A stretch of 64,000 nt of DNA from Podocnemis expansa (GCA_007922195.1 ML682007.1:11790562-11854561); one strand, 5' to 3'. Shown: positions 22,540-35,440, counted from the first letter of the stretch. Numbers and translations are program-made. Notes: a model not told the origin generated them from the letters alone.

Positions 22540-23937
22540 TACCTCATGATATGACTCAAGACTGCAAAGAGTTACAAATGGATCTTATAGAACTGGGTGA
22601 CTGGGCAACAAAATGGCAGATGAAATCCAGTGTTTATCAATACAGAGTAATGCCTATTGGAAAACAGAATCCCAGCTATACCTAACAAAGGACAGCATTT
22701 ATACTAGCTGTTACCACTCAAGAAAGAAATCTTGGAGCCCATAATAAATAATGCTCTGAAAATATCTGCTCTGTGTGGAGTGCGAAGCAAAAAAGCTAGT
22801 AGCATGTTACAAACCATTAGGAAAGGGACAAATGAAACAAAAAGATATCATAAAGCTTAAGGCCATCCTTAGGGTAGGGCAAGAGGGGCAGCTGCCCAGG
22901 GCCCTGCACTTTGGGGTCCCCGCGGGGCCTGCACTGCTGCCCGCTTACCCCTGCCATGCCAGGGACTGGCTGAGCCAGCCAAAAGCAGCAGCCCAGTTCA
23001 GTGCTGCCGGTCCGCCCCCGGCCATGCGCGCTGCTTTTGGCCCTCTGTCAGAGCAGCGGGGAGGGGGCAGGAGGCAGCATGGGGCCTGTACCACTACCCC
23101 CCAGTCACACTACCTCCTGCCCCCTCCCCGCTGCTCCGGTACAGAGCAAAAAGCAGCATGCATGGGAAAGGGGTGGGCTGGCAGCACTGATTCAGCCTCT
23201 TCTTTTTGCTGGCTCGCCTGGGGTCCCGCACCCCCCTAGGGACAGCCCTGATAATGTCACTATAGAAGACTATAGTATGCTCACATCTTGAGCACTGCAT
23301 GCAGATCTGCTTGCTCTATCTCAAAAAAGATATATTGGAATTGGAAAGGGTACAAAGAAGTGCAACTAAAATGACTAGGTGTGGAACAGCTCCCCTCTGA
23401 GGAGAGATTAATAAAACTGTGACTATCAAGTTTGGAAAAGAAATGACTAAGCGATTGATATGATAGAGGTCTCTAAAATCTTGACTGCTATGAAGAAAGC
23501 AAATAGGGAAAGGTTATTTAATACTTAACATGATACAAGAAGTAGGGGTCATTCAATGAAATTAATAGGCAGCAGGTTGAAAACAAACACAAGGAACCAT
23601 TTCTTCACACAATGCACACTCAGCCTGTTTAATTCTTTGTCAGGGAATGTTCTGGAGCCTAAGACTAACAGGGTTGAAAAAAAATTTGATAAGGGTATGG
23701 GGAATAGGTCTATCAGTGGTATTAACTGGAATGGGCAGGGCTGCAACAGCAGGCTGTGAGGCATTCCCAATTTCGGTTCACCGGAATATGAGACTGGACA
23801 GCGGGGGATGGATTGCTCCATGATTACCTGTTCTGTTCATTCCCTCTGAAGCATTTGGCACTGGTCACCATCAAAAGGCAGGTTATTAGCTAGATGGACC
23901 TTTTGTCTGGCCTGGTATGGCTGTTCTCATGTTTCTA
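22540..23937 (+). mobile_element. L3/CR1-like LINE, 3' part, interrupted by a hAT element
   Basis: The left part carries a frame (22560-22685) reading LQMDLIELGDWATKWQMK, the stretch before 'KCKVMHIG' in CR1-clade reverse transcriptases. From 23251 the element continues with codons of the C-terminal domain (KKDILELERVQR and, near 23560, MKLIGSRLKTNTRNHFFTQ, then SLFNSL), followed by a 3' untranslated end (CCTGTTCTGTTCATTCCCTC, GATGGACCTTTTGTCTGG) and a TTCTCATGTTTCTA terminus. Frameshifts and stops throughout make it a dead fragment. 22858-23250 is a later insertion. Antisense pieces of the same family lie at 34346-34460 and 60500-60935. Confidence 0.75.
22858..23250. mobile_element. GC-rich hAT-type element inside the LINE
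   Basis: It is much more GC-rich than the LINE and breaks LINE homology exactly. Ends TAAGGCCATCCTTAGGG and CCTAGGGACAGCCCTG are inverted repeats differing mainly by transitions. Flanks ATAAAGCT (22850-22857) and ATAATGTC (23251-23258) agree in 5 of 8, a decayed 8-bp duplication. The open frames here (22775-23300) come from base composition. Confidence 0.6.
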
Positions 23938-24003
23938 TATAAGAATTAATTAAAACATGATGATTATCAGTGATTTCAGCTCTAGTGGTCACTTAACAAA
24001 GCA

Positions 24004-24045
24004 AAACGAAAAAGGACTGCTGTGGCACTTAACAAAACAAAAGAC
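24004..24045 (-). mobile_element. Penelope-like tail scrap
   Basis: AGCAAAACGAAAAAGGACTG followed by CTGTGGCACTTAACAAA matches the antisense tail with an internal deletion. It is too short to define ends. Confidence 0.45.
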
Positions 24046-24340
24046 TGTCTATGGAGTGTAATCAGCTCTCTCTTTAACAAGGGAGAGCCAGGTCAAAGGG
24101 TGCTTATGATTCTTAGGCAAAGCCCGTGCCACTAAGTGAAACACCTGTCCCCAAAACACTTCTTTCTCTCAACTAAGAATCCATCTGGCATCTGAAACCT
24201 CTGCTGAGCAACTGAATCCTTTGCTTACAGTTCAGTTTATGGTGACCCCTCAGTCAGTTCAGGCTAAGAATAATTCTCACTCTTTATTCATACAGTAAGG
24301 CATAACAACAGTTTATTCCCCCTACATTCTGTACTAAAGT

Positions 24341-24383
24341 GATTTGTAATCTACCCAACACCAATGTGGGTAGATTACAAATC
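24341..24383. repeat. Perfect 17-bp inverted repeat with a 9-nt loop
   Basis: GATTTGTAATCTACCCA at 24341-24357 is exactly complementary to TGGGTAGATTACAAATC at 24367-24383, with loop ACACCAATG. It lies in otherwise unassigned sequence with no U-run after it, so it is not a terminator-like element. A miniature transposon core or a recent inverted duplication is possible. Confidence 0.9.
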
Positions 24384-24847
24384 AGCCAAAACTGACCATT
24401 TGGGCATCACAGTACTGTCTGTCTGTCTGCTACCTAGGCACAGTAGGTGTGTCTTGTGGTTGCATTAGCACAGTCTGATCCTGAAGCCTTTCTCCCTCAC
24501 TCCTCAGCTCATTACTAATTGTCAGAGGATTGCTTATTCAGATCTAGCTAACGAATCATAATTTAAATGGTTAAGATGGCCAGTATCCGCTAAATGAATA
24601 CACTAACGTTATAAAAAAGGGGGGGGGTAGTGAGAGGAAGCTAGACTTTGTTCATACTTTTCAAATATTTACGTTTTTTCCATGTACAAGTGTTTTATTG
24701 TATACTGTATAGGCTTTTAAAGTGTATACTAATGTTTCAGTTACTCTTTGAATTTCCAACCAATGACTAAATTCATAACACTGCATGTAACTAGTTGACA
24801 ACTGGGGGAGGGAGGAACTGGAAATACTTTGCAGGGGAAGCGGTTGT

Positions 24848-24925
24848 AGGGAAATCCCTATCGCAAACTCATATACCCTCTGTAGTATATTCCGTGTAGG
24901 GAAATCCCTCTAGCAAACTTGTATT
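24848..24925. repeat. Diverged direct repeat of ~28 bp, two copies
   Basis: GTAGGGAAATCCCTATCGC followed by AAACTCATAT (from 24848) and GTAGGGAAATCCCTCTAGC followed by AAACTTGTAT (from 24896) match closely with about 20 bp between them. Confidence 0.75.
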
Positions 24926-27900
24926 CTCTATGGCCACAGAAGCGGACCTGTAAAATACTCACCAGTGTGCTACATTAGTGGGAAAAAAAAAAATCTGTTT
25001 TATTGATAATGATGCTTTCTTCCAGATGGTCATGGAACTCTCTGTAAAATAGATATCATGGGATTAAATACAGTAAATTAGGCTTTAAAAATAGTTTAGA
25101 ACAAAGATTTTCAAAATAGTGTGATGCATCTTGATCACCCAATCCCCCTGTGCTGGGGAGTGGAGTGCAGCCTTTTTGTAGTGCAAGGTTTTTTAAATGT
25201 GTCTGTGTGTGAAGCATGTGGCTGAGCTTCAGTACTGTGGGTTACTGGGCAGGCAGTGAGAGTTTCAGATCCTAGTACAGGCAACAGGGTACAGTTATCC
25301 CTTCAAGGAGAGAGACTTCAAAGGGGTGCTTTTTGATCAACGCTGTCCTACTGGGCATTGCAGATCTGCGGTGGAAGATTCAGTTGTGTCACTCCCCACT
25401 ACTGGGCTAGTACTGTAGGTGACTGTAAAAGAAGAGAGAGGACAGGAAAAGCATGAAAAACTGCATAAAATCTCAAATACCTGTATATCCTATAAAGGGA
25501 ACTAGGGACACTATTGCTGCTATTGAGTGTTATCTAAAAGCACCTTTGCTAAAAGAAGAACTGACAGAAGTATATTTTCTTAGCAATTATGATGATGATA
25601 GTGCCTTGAGGGCTATTGTGCTAGGCACTGTCTAAACATAAGTAAGGGACAGTCTCTGCCCTGGAGAGTGATCAGTTTAAGGAATACCGCAGGCCCTCAA
25701 AAGGCATTAAATGGTGAAACTTACTTCAAATGGCCCTGATTTATGGTACTGCTAGCCTAGACATAAAGGAAAGTGTTTGTTTCGAATCTACATTTCAAAG
25801 GAAAACAGAAAATTGACCAATGTCAAAATTTTCAAAGGCATTTAAGTGATTTAGGAGCCTAAATATCTTTTCAGCTATCTCTTAGGAGCACAAGTGTCAC
25901 ATTTTCCTTGGTGACTAGGACAGCAGCCTATCAACTCTCAGAAATGGCCTATCACAGAGACAAGTCTTAATGCTGAATCTGCTAACATTTATACTAGCAA
26001 CCTGCTCAGAATGTCATCTCAGAAATTTGACTATGCTAATAACCTTTATCTGACAACACAGAATTTACCTCTCGTGGAGCAAAATCCGAACTATGGACTT
26101 TGGACCATGGAAAAATCTTTCTTATACTGGCAGCTAAAACCAAATCTATCAAGATTGGTGTGTCAGCATTCCATCTAAATAATCAAAAGACCGGGATGGA
26201 GCTGCACATGAACTTCTGTGATCAGCAGATAAGACACAGTCCCAGACCAAAACCTCGTATAACACCAGAACCTTGAAAAATGTTCATAATTAAAATAAAG
26301 CTGTATGTAAATCTCATTGAGAAATTGACTTGGGAAAACCTGGGCAGCTGATATGAAAACTGTATGGACCTCTTCACTGGCACTTTTCTGCTCACCTGGC
26401 TGGACTCATAGCTCCCACACATCACTTGTTGACTCTGAATTTAACATTCTACAGCACTGTACAGTAAAATCAACACCAGAGCTATAATTTACTGTACAGA
26501 TACACATGCATCTCTCAAAATTTGATGTGACATGAGACTCCTTTGGGAATCTGACTGTTTGCAAAGGGCAAGGAGCTACTAAGACAAGAAGACCTAAATA
26601 ACGTAGCAAGATGCCAACTCAACTCTAGAAAACCTTTTTGACCAACAATCGCGTGTAAGGTAGAAGGACAGAAATCAAGGATCTAAACTAAGAAGCCAAT
26701 GGTTTCTCACTCCCATGGAAAGTATGGCACACTTTGAATTGTATTCAGAGCTGTGCTTACTTTCTCCATAAATGGACTGAGGAAGAATCCTTTTTATGAC
26801 TGTGTAAATAACCTTCAGACAATGGAGCACCTCATCCAGGTCTGCTTCTCTGAAATCCATCCTTCCTGAGTTCTTAACTCAGACTCAGATTTTTCCCCCC
26901 TCTGGTTCTTCATTCTCAAAAGCACACCAGCACTTATCGCTTATCAGCTGACTGACACATTTATACACACTTCACAGAGTTAGCCCTCTCCAGACTCACT
27001 TGGGTAAAAATAAACAAAAGTTTGTTAAATGGAAAAAAACCAAAGATTCAAAGATGAAATAATAGTGGAAGCAAGCATATGTATGTCACATAGAAAATAA
27101 ACATAAAGATGCAATCTGAGGCTTTATACTTCTGTAGTAGATAAAATCCCTTTTTCAATACAAGTTGCCTATTGCCTTTGAATAGTTTCCTTGTACATCC
27201 CTTAACTGTAGGGTAGATCCACAGTTTCACAGACAACTTACCACTTAAAGGCTGTCTGTTTCTGGATGGGAACTTCTTTTTCAAGTTTCCATTTCAAAAA
27301 GCTTTTTTTTTTTTTTCCCTTTTCTTTCCCATTTCTCTCCTGCTGAGGGGCATAGCCAGATCTGATATTCTGGCACAGCCTCTGTCTGACAGGTAGGCCA
27401 GCTGAAAAACTCAAAAGTACAGGAGGCCTGATGCTCCAATTGCCAAGAGTAACTGCAGTCTCGAGCAGTTAGCTAATGAGGGTCGGCTGGCTGATCAACC
27501 TGAATTTCTTGCTTATAGCCATGTGTCTAGAAGAAGAAAGTTTGGGAAGCCCAATGGTAATCCACCAGTGGAGAAAGCTCCACCAGTAGCTAAGTGGAGT
27601 TCCGGTGGTCCTGCTTTCAAAGTGTGTGGGCCATCCAGGCCCACCTGTAGCTATAGCTCTGCTCCTGGCATGGAGAGGTGGTTATTCATAGTGTGGGAAA
27701 TTTCCAGTTGCTTGAATGGTTTTTTTTTCTCCATTAAATCTAATGGTCCATCATTTCTTCAGCTGAGTCAAATTTCATGAAGGTACCTGGCTTTGGAGGT
27801 ACCTCTCTATTTGATGGCTTTCCTCGCTTCTGTGAGGTTGAGCCAGAGTTTATCAGCACAGTTCTCTCTAGACACACATACATAAATCTGTAACCATAGC

Positions 27901-30449
27901 CTGTATACATATCTCACAATGATTGTCAAGTTTAGAACATTATAAGCTTTCCTAAAAGACCTTCAATACATTTTATGGTACAACAACATTGTATACAATC
28001 CTGTTGATTTTTAACTGCTTATTTTTTGGCCTTCTTTTCTTGTCCCAACCCCCAGCCCTCTCTCTAGCTGGACCTTGATTATCACAGTTCCTTATAAAAA
28101 AAAAAAAATTTGCCCTGCAGCAAATATCTTTATTTTGTCAACAAAATGGATTTGATTTATTGTAAGGGAGTCACTTAAATGAATGTAAAACCACTTCTTT
28201 TCTAAATGATCATTTCTTTAAGTCTTGAGTGCATCTGGTAAACTTGAAACCCCCCTGAAAGTGAATGACTGTTCGATATCCTGAGCTAAAGCAAATCATG
28301 TTAGGCAACTTGAGTTACTTCACTGGTGTGTGATTACTAGTCCAGGTCTGGGTGTCTTCTCAGAAAAGAAGACCCATTAGGCTTATTTGTATGGCAAGTT
28401 TACAGTGTGCTCTTATCCCCCTGAAAATTAGGGTTGAAAAATAGCCTGACTGCTACAGAAATACGTGACTGAAGAACCAGGAATTTTATGCTGGACAAGC
28501 AATGCAGGCACTTACTGTAATTCCTCAATGAATGTAATTAATGAACAGTTCAGTGGGAAGTAGTGAACTGAGAACTGTTGCATGGAGTACTTGTAGGAGA
28601 GAGATGAAAAGTAGGAATATTTATAGCTCTTCATGTATGTCGGTCGGCCATGGGCACAGAAAGAATCTATGAGGGAAGTAACATCATTGTATTTATATAA
28701 TGGAAAGTGGGGGAAGAAAAAAATGCCCAAATGGAAAGGAAAACGAGAAATTTTGGGGTTTGTTTTCATACTGGGGCTATTACAGGCACAACCCCTTGGT
28801 AACCAATATGAATGATGAGAAGACTTGGTAATGCAGGCAAACTGACCCACTTTAGGGGAGGAAATGGAATGTGCATTGAACTAAAGAACCTGACAGGATG
28901 TACTTGATATTTATAGCAGCAAATAAAATTTTCTGAAACTGAATCCAGTAAGTTTCATTCAATTTACATCCTCTAGTTAAAATAGTTTGTTCTTCTAAAC
29001 CTTTCTATCGAGGGTCATGTTTGTGTACATTAATATCTCAATTATTTAAGACATCCATTCTTTTTATTTCTGCTGCACAGTTTAGTTGAAATCACCATCC
29101 TGTTAGTGGAAAGGCAAGTCAGCAAGCATTGTTTTTTTTTCTTTATTGACAATGCTGCAGTCTGTAGCTTGCCTTAACAAAAAGACAGGTGGGTTGGCTG
29201 CCAAAACACATGATCATCTGCAGGTTTCTGATGCATTACTGACAATTGGACAGATTTAATAAGTGGTATCTGAAGTGTATGCTTATGCATTGTGGAGGTA
29301 GCACCATATCAGCCAGGGTACGAGGTTTCCATCACTTTCCTATTTGTTCCATATAACAATGAGCATCCGACCTTTCCCTTCCACCCAATTTGGTAAATTC
29401 TGAAAATTGGCTCATTTTCCTCCCAGAATGTGAGAAATGCATCTATAATGGAGAACTGACAAGAAATTAATTAGATTTGAAACTGTGAATAAGTTCTAAG
29501 TAAGGAGATGGCTTTTCTGTCATTTGCTTTAATTTCCTCTGTTCTCATGCTGCTAAAATAATGGAACAAAAATAGGAAGCTACAACACTGTCTCGGTGAG
29601 GTGAGAGGAAGACAGGGCCAGAAGATTTGTTCCCCAGAGGCTGAAAATGAAATTAGAAGTGGGGTTAGTTCATGATATTAAGTCTTTTAACAAAGCTGTT
29701 TGAGAGTAGATCACTAAGAAAGTTAACAGATTTATTCCTTACAGGTTTGTTTTCAGAGACAAGTTAATGGTTTGCTTTATCATTTGCCACCACTTATTTT
29801 CATTTTCAAGAGAAATTTGGAACCAGATTTTAAAGTGGTCAGCAATTGAACTGATTGGAAAACTTCATCAAAATAATTTTTCAATAGGAAAAAAAAAGCC
29901 TTTTTGTTCTATGGTTTTGGACCCCCTTCTCAGATATAGCTAGTACGTTTGCCTAATTTAAAAGCTTCATTTAATTTGCAAGAGCAGATTTGGGGATAGG
30001 CAATGCAGCATATAGAATAGCTCCCATTGAAAAAGTTATTTTTCAAACTGCCAAAGAGAGCTGCTTCCTCTGAGGAATTAAATCTGAAATAGAGAGCCAT
30101 AATCTGGTTTGGTGGGATTTTTGCAGCAACTCTTGAGAAGTTGGGGTTCATCATTTGTTTAAAGTGACAATAGCTGGCATGTCATAAAGGCAGCAATCCA
30201 AAAGGACATTGGATTTTTCTGTGTGGTTCTTGTCATACAGGTCATTTGTTTTCCAACTTTATTCGCAGAAGGAAAGCAGTACAGACGCGGCTAATTTTTT
30301 ATATTGTTGCATAATGACAGCATATGCTCTGAAATGACGAACAGAATTTTTGGCTACTTAATATATTTTCCCACCCTGTTCTGAGGCTGTAAGCTGTGAA
30401 AGAGATCAATAACTGAGAAGTCATTAAATGATGCTTTATTAGCCTGTTT

Positions 30450-30454
<5 letters not shown>
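24926..30454. other. Long unassigned AT-rich stretch
   Basis: No supported exon, RNA gene or transposon in 5.5 kb. It holds poly-T near 27303-27316 and poly-A near 28096-28108. Confidence 0.5.

Positions 30455-30485
<31 letters not shown>
30455..30485. repeat. (TA)n microsatellite
   Basis: About 15 uninterrupted TA units. Confidence 0.95.
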
Positions 30486-30488
<3 letters not shown>

Positions 30489-30931
30489 CAGTCATGATGA
30501 GTGAATGGAGTCTGTAACGGACCATAATCTGTACTGTCTTATTTACATATGTAAAAGTCTCTGTAAAATGAGAGATGGAGAAGTAGCAGCAATACAGTTT
30601 TCCTGTCAAGACTCTTATGAATATAAAATACCAATGCTTAGCCGAAAATAGTTTCTGCTGCAGTAGAAACTTTTTTTTTTTCTTGTTAAGGAATTGCTGT
30701 GAATATAAGAATAGATTCCCTTGTCATGGTGACCTGCTTTGTTGGCTTTGCGAAAGTGTCCTCCATCTTATTCTTGACAATAGCAAGCTCTTCTGCTGGT
30801 GTTCACCAGTTAAGCACTATTGAAGTCAGAAGACATTGTACACTGAAGTTGATACAGCTTCAGTGATTTATTCTAGCTGTGGATCCAGCCCTGCAGTTCA
30901 TGTCTTGTTTCACTAAGCTGCTTTTCTTTTT

Positions 30932-31880
30932 GAATCATAGAAATGCAGGACTGGGAGGGGCCTCAAGGTCATGTAGTACGGGCACCAGCAATGAGGATCA
31001 ACTATACTTAGACCGTCCCTGACAGGTGTTTGTCTGACTTGTTCTAAAAACCTCCAGTGAGAAGGATCCTTCAACTTCCCTGGGAAACCTATTTTAGTGC
31101 TTAACGGTCCTTGTACTTTTTTGCATCATATCTATCCTAAATCGGCCTTGCTGTTGATTAAGCCCTTTATTTTTTGTCCCACTTTCGCTGGTCGTGGAGA
31201 ACAACTGGTCACAGTCTTCTTTATAACAGCTTGGTATTTTAGACTGTTATCAGGCCTCCCTACCCCTCTGTCGTCTTTTCTCAAAAGAACATGGCCAGTT
31301 TTTTGTAACATTTCTTCACAGGTCAGGTTTTACAAATGTTTTGTTCTTCTTTGAACTCTTCAGTTTTGTCCACATCTTTCTTAAAGTGTGCAACCAAGCC
31401 TTCGTGCTCCATGGTGATTTGGCAGATGCCTCACCAGTTACCAACAGAGTAAGACAATTACTTTCCATGTCTTGTGTATGACATTTTTGTTAATCTGCTC
31501 CAGAATTAGCCTTTTTCACAGCTACATTGAATTGGTAGCTCTTATTTAATTTATGATCTCTTATAACTCCATGGATCCTTTTCTGTAGTGCTACTGCCTA
31601 GCCAGTTGTTCCCCATTTCATAGTTTTGCTCTTGATTATTTTTTTCTAAGTGTAGAGCTTTGTACTTGTCCTTATTGAATTTCGTTTTGTTGATTTTAGA
31701 CTACTTCTTCAATTGGCCAATGTTGTTTTTGAATTTTAATCTTGTCCCCTAAAGTGCTAACAACCCCTTACAGTTTAGTCATCTGAAGATTTTATAAGCG
31801 TACTCTCCACTCCGTTACCTGAGTCATTAATGAAAATATTGAACAGCGCCAGACCCAGGGCAGATTCCTGCAGGAGCCCA
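30932..31880 (-). mobile_element. CR1 LINE 3' region, antisense
   Basis: It begins at plus 30932 with GAATCATAGAAATGCAGGAC, the reversed CR1 3' terminus (compare CATAGAATCCTAGGGTTGG at 44170). It continues through the reversed CR1 3' region: GGGCCTCAAGGTCATGTAGT, AAAACCTCCAGTGAGAAGGA, CAGATTCCTGCAGGAGCCC. The copy is old, strongly diverged and truncated at the 5' side. No coding potential is left. Confidence 0.75.
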
Positions 31881-32089
31881 TTCATCTTTCTTGTGCCCCT
31901 CTTCTTGTTGCCTTTTATGTCCCTTGCTAGTTGTCAGCTTTTAGCCTCTTGTTACTTGATTGTTTTCTGTCTATTGAAGACACTGGAAAATAAGAATTGT
32001 TATACCCAACTAAGCCACTGATCAGTTTAGTCTAGTATGCTGATAATGCAGAATACCAGAGGAAAATATAAAGCCCACAATGGATGATT

Positions 32090-32480
32090 ATATATAAATA
32101 AGCCTGTAGGGAACTTTTCTTCTTAACCCTAGGTAGTGAGAAATTTTCTTCTGTTCTGAAACCTGGTGGTTCATGAGTTTTTTTTGTGCTTTCTAAAGAA
32201 ATTGTAGAAGCTCTTCCCTTAGATGTCTAATCCTTTTTGAATCCTACTAAGTTCTTTGTCTCAATAATATCTGGTAATAGTGAATTCTTCAGATTACTTA
32301 CACTTTTTTAAACTTGCATGATCCTCATTTTGATTTTACCTTTATTATGAATAAATAGCCACTTTTTCAGTCTGTCTAATTTCCCTGTAGCAGTTGCTTG
32401 ACATTTTACATTAATGTACAGATATCTTAATATTAATTTGCACAGCCTGCTTAATAATGAATGGAACTTTTAATTTTTCC
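32090..32480 (-). mobile_element. Decayed LINE piece, antisense
   Basis: AATCCTTTTTGAATCCTACT and the following CTCAATAATATCTGG then TAGTGAATTCTTCAGATT match the pattern of antisense L3/CR1-like LINE tails. The GTGAGTTCCACAGCTTAATT block in the copy at 60500-60935 is equivalent. Limits are approximate. Confidence 0.45.
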
Positions 32481-32798
32481 CTCATTTCTGGTGTTCATCT
32501 CTTTCTTATTTTATAGTTTAATGCTTGACATAAATTTGTCCAAGCCCAGCCACCTGTTTAATTTGGTGCTTAATCTTTCTCTTTGCTGTATAGAATTCCT
32601 TATGTACTTCATTCTTCATGAGGGCTTGGCATCCATGTAAATCAAAAAGAGTTCTGTCTCTGAAAACAACTCCTTATTGCTTTTTCAAACTTTTCACTTG
32701 GTACTTTGTACAAATGCAATGGAATACCAATCTCCAACAGTTTCTAAAATTTGGAACTTCTCTCTGCTTGCCTGCGCATGATGATCTGTCTAGATCAG

Positions 32799-32900
32799 AG
32801 GTTCTAAACCTTTTCCATACTGTAACCTCAAGTTACAAAAGAAGACAGCTGAAGCAACAACTTCCATGCATCTGAAAGGAGAGGACCATTGCTTTTGTTC
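32799..32900. mobile_element. Possible hAT end fragment
   Basis: CAGAGGTTCTAAACCTTTTC resembles the CAGTGGTTCTCAAAC TIR of a common hAT group (compare 43383). No matching right end was found. Confidence 0.3.
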
Positions 32901-33423
32901 TTCTGAAGTGCATTTGTGATCTCCCTTTGAGGTCTAGGTCACAAGAATATACAAAGAAACAGAGTGGTGAGTCCTACACTGCTTCAGGTATGAGTCAAGT
33001 ATTTATTTCTTGCTCAGCATTAGTCCTCTGTTATTGTGGATGCTATCAAACTATAGAAAGAGGAAAAAAAAGGTTTTGCACTGTTCTTCTTTCTGGTTTT
33101 AGCAGAAAGAGAGTAGTAGTTCAGAGGAAAGAAGAATCACCTAGCCAGTTATCTTCCCCCTGGAACATGCAAAAGGCACTCTGACATTTCTCAGTGTCTG
33201 TTGTGAAAACAGAAATCTCAGTATACATGAGCATGTTTACTTGTGTGGTATTAATTTCATTTCATAAAATTAATGGTCCCAAAATGTAAGGAAACAACTT
33301 GGCCCCATGAAAAGCCTAATCAGTCAAAAGTCTGCAGAAATATTAGTTTTGGTTGAGAACATACAATTTTATGATTTCCCAAAACTGTTTTCCACCTATT
33401 TTGTAAATTCCCTATCTTCAGGA

Positions 33424-33519
33424 ATCTGATGAAGTGGGATTGTCTCTCTCAAAAGCACATACGACAAATAAATCTGTTACTCTTTAAAAGTGCCCCAGGA
33501 CTCCTGGTTTGTTTTATCC
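33424..33519 (+). mobile_element. Penelope-like tail, single sense copy
   Basis: It contains CTGATGA (33426-33432) with GTGGG, a decayed stem II 3' side and AAAAGC, then ACAAATAAATCTGTTACTC and CCCCAGGACTCCTGGTTTG. No antisense half is present. Confidence 0.75.
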
Positions 33520-34345
33520 AAAACTGTTTGCTACGGAATATGAATTTTGTTTTCATTTATTTGTATGTTTTTTCAGTCTGGTTTTCCCTTTTCCTCATAT
33601 TACATTTTTACATTTCCTCCCTTCACCCTTCCCAACGCATTTTTCCCAGCTTTGCATTAACCAGGAGGGCCATGGGTGATGTAGAAGGCTGGCTAGGCTG
33701 TTAATCAGAACACAGAGTTTGGAATCAATGTTGATGCTATGGTCACCACACAAAACAAAGTGCAGGTTTACATAAAGAAATGTGTGCACAATACAAAACA
33801 GCCTCTTTAACACACAGTAGCAGGTATATCAAGCTGTTCGTCGTGAGTATCCCACTGTGCACACTAAGTATTACCAAGTCTTATATTCTAACACTACATA
33901 CAATCACAGGACAGCAACCAAGGATGATTAAAATCTAGGAAATTTGTAATCAAATAATAAAGTCTGGCAGCAGCAACAGGGCTAGACACACCTTCTTCCT
34001 GGTCCAAAGCCAAGCTTTCCTTCTTCCAGTTGTGACTATGAAGATCTTAAATCCAACTTGAGGAGGGGCAGCCTACATGCTCCAAGGGCTTTCACAGTTC
34101 CAGGGAGTTTACATACTCCATGCAGCCGCAGGATAATGCAATGACTGTCACCAAGTAAAGGAGCCAAGCTCATTTCAGTAGAACATATGGTGTAGGCACA
34201 GCTAGTGAGGGAACTGGAAAATACATAACATGGAACTTTCTGTGCATGATCAGTCCCACTGGAAAACTGGAAGTACATTGGGGGGAGGATGGGGATGGAA
34301 AGTTAGGTGCAAGAAGAGAGAGAAAAATCTTACTAAGCTCCAAAA

Positions 34346-34460
34346 ATGTATATAAGAACAGACATAATGATTTGGACACATGGTCTGTCTAGCCCATTTC
34401 CTACAGGGGTAAATGCCAGGTACTTCAGAAGCAATGAGCAGAACAGGCAGTCATCAAGCA
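34346..34460 (-). mobile_element. L3/CR1-like LINE 3' end, antisense
   Basis: ATAAGAACAGACATAATG, GGTCTGTCTAGCCC, AATGCCAGGTACTTCAGAAG and GAGCAGAACAGGCAG read, in reverse, as the 3' end of the LINE at 23830-23937. Confidence 0.7.
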
Positions 34461-35124
34461 GGTGTTAAAGTACATGGGAATACCTAGGAACACAATTCCT
34501 GTGCCCCACAAATATGACATGCCTCTGTTTGCATTGTGGGAACTTTTTAAAGTATGTCGAATCATAGTTACTTCTAAACTGCAGAGCAGCAACTAGCACT
34601 CAGGGTTTCTCAAGAAAGACTGGCCTTCGAGATGAAGGTGCAGCAATGAAATCAAACTGGCAGACAATGGAAAAATATTAATTGATTTTATAAACTGTTT
34701 TGGTTGAAGTTAGCTTCAACCAAAAATAAAGGTATGTTGATATTAATGAGAGCTTGCGTATGTGTTTTACTGCAAGCAATAAATGCAGTTTTGTGTTTTT
34801 GTTTGTTTCGATTTTCTGCTTATGCCTTGCATTGTGTTCAATTACATATCACATTTTATTTAATTATCACATTGTTAACCACAATACTTATTGTGTTTTG
34901 CAGTGTTTGCTAGTTTGTGACAATAATTGCTATAGACATAAATGCCGTATATAATTAATAAATATTTTTATGGAGTAATAATCAATGCATATGGTACTGA
35001 GAAGCGGTTGCAAATGCCTACCGCAGCTGGGGCCCACACATGCATGAAAGGGGCCCAGACAATACGTGAAGGGGGCGCAGCGATTAGGAAGGTTCTGGAG
35101 CCTGTCATATTATACTCTAACTAC

Positions 35125-35440
35125 TGTCTTCAAGTGATCCATTCCTGGTCCCAGTACAGACACCTGGGGGAGACCACTATTTATGTCTCTCCATTCTGAA
35201 AATGGGCGATTTATTCTCGTTTTCTGTCTTTTAATTAGTTACTGATCCTGGAAAGGACCTTCCCTCTTATCCCATGACAACTTACTTGGCTTAAGAACCT
35301 TGGATGAGGAAACTTGACAAAGGCGTTGTAAAAATCTCAATATACTATATTGGCTGCATCACCCTTGTCCATGTGCGTGCTGACCCCCTCAAGGAATTCT
35401 AGCAGATATTAGTAGCTGATAAAAATTATAATGATAATAT
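35125..35440 (-). mobile_element. CR1-family fragment, antisense
   Basis: CCTGGTCCCAGTACAGAC, CTCCATTCTGAAAATGGGC, GACCTTCCCTCTTATCCC and TGACCCCCTCAAGGAATTCT are recalled CR1-family antisense sequence. The start overlaps in pattern with the end of the fragment at 30932-31880, so the two are neighbouring parts of the same consensus. Confidence 0.6.

Noticed and set aside
22775..23300. Overlapping open frames of 68-154 codons in GC-rich sequence
   Set aside because: They fall in the hAT insertion and its LINE flanks, occur in several frames on both strands at once, and show no domain.
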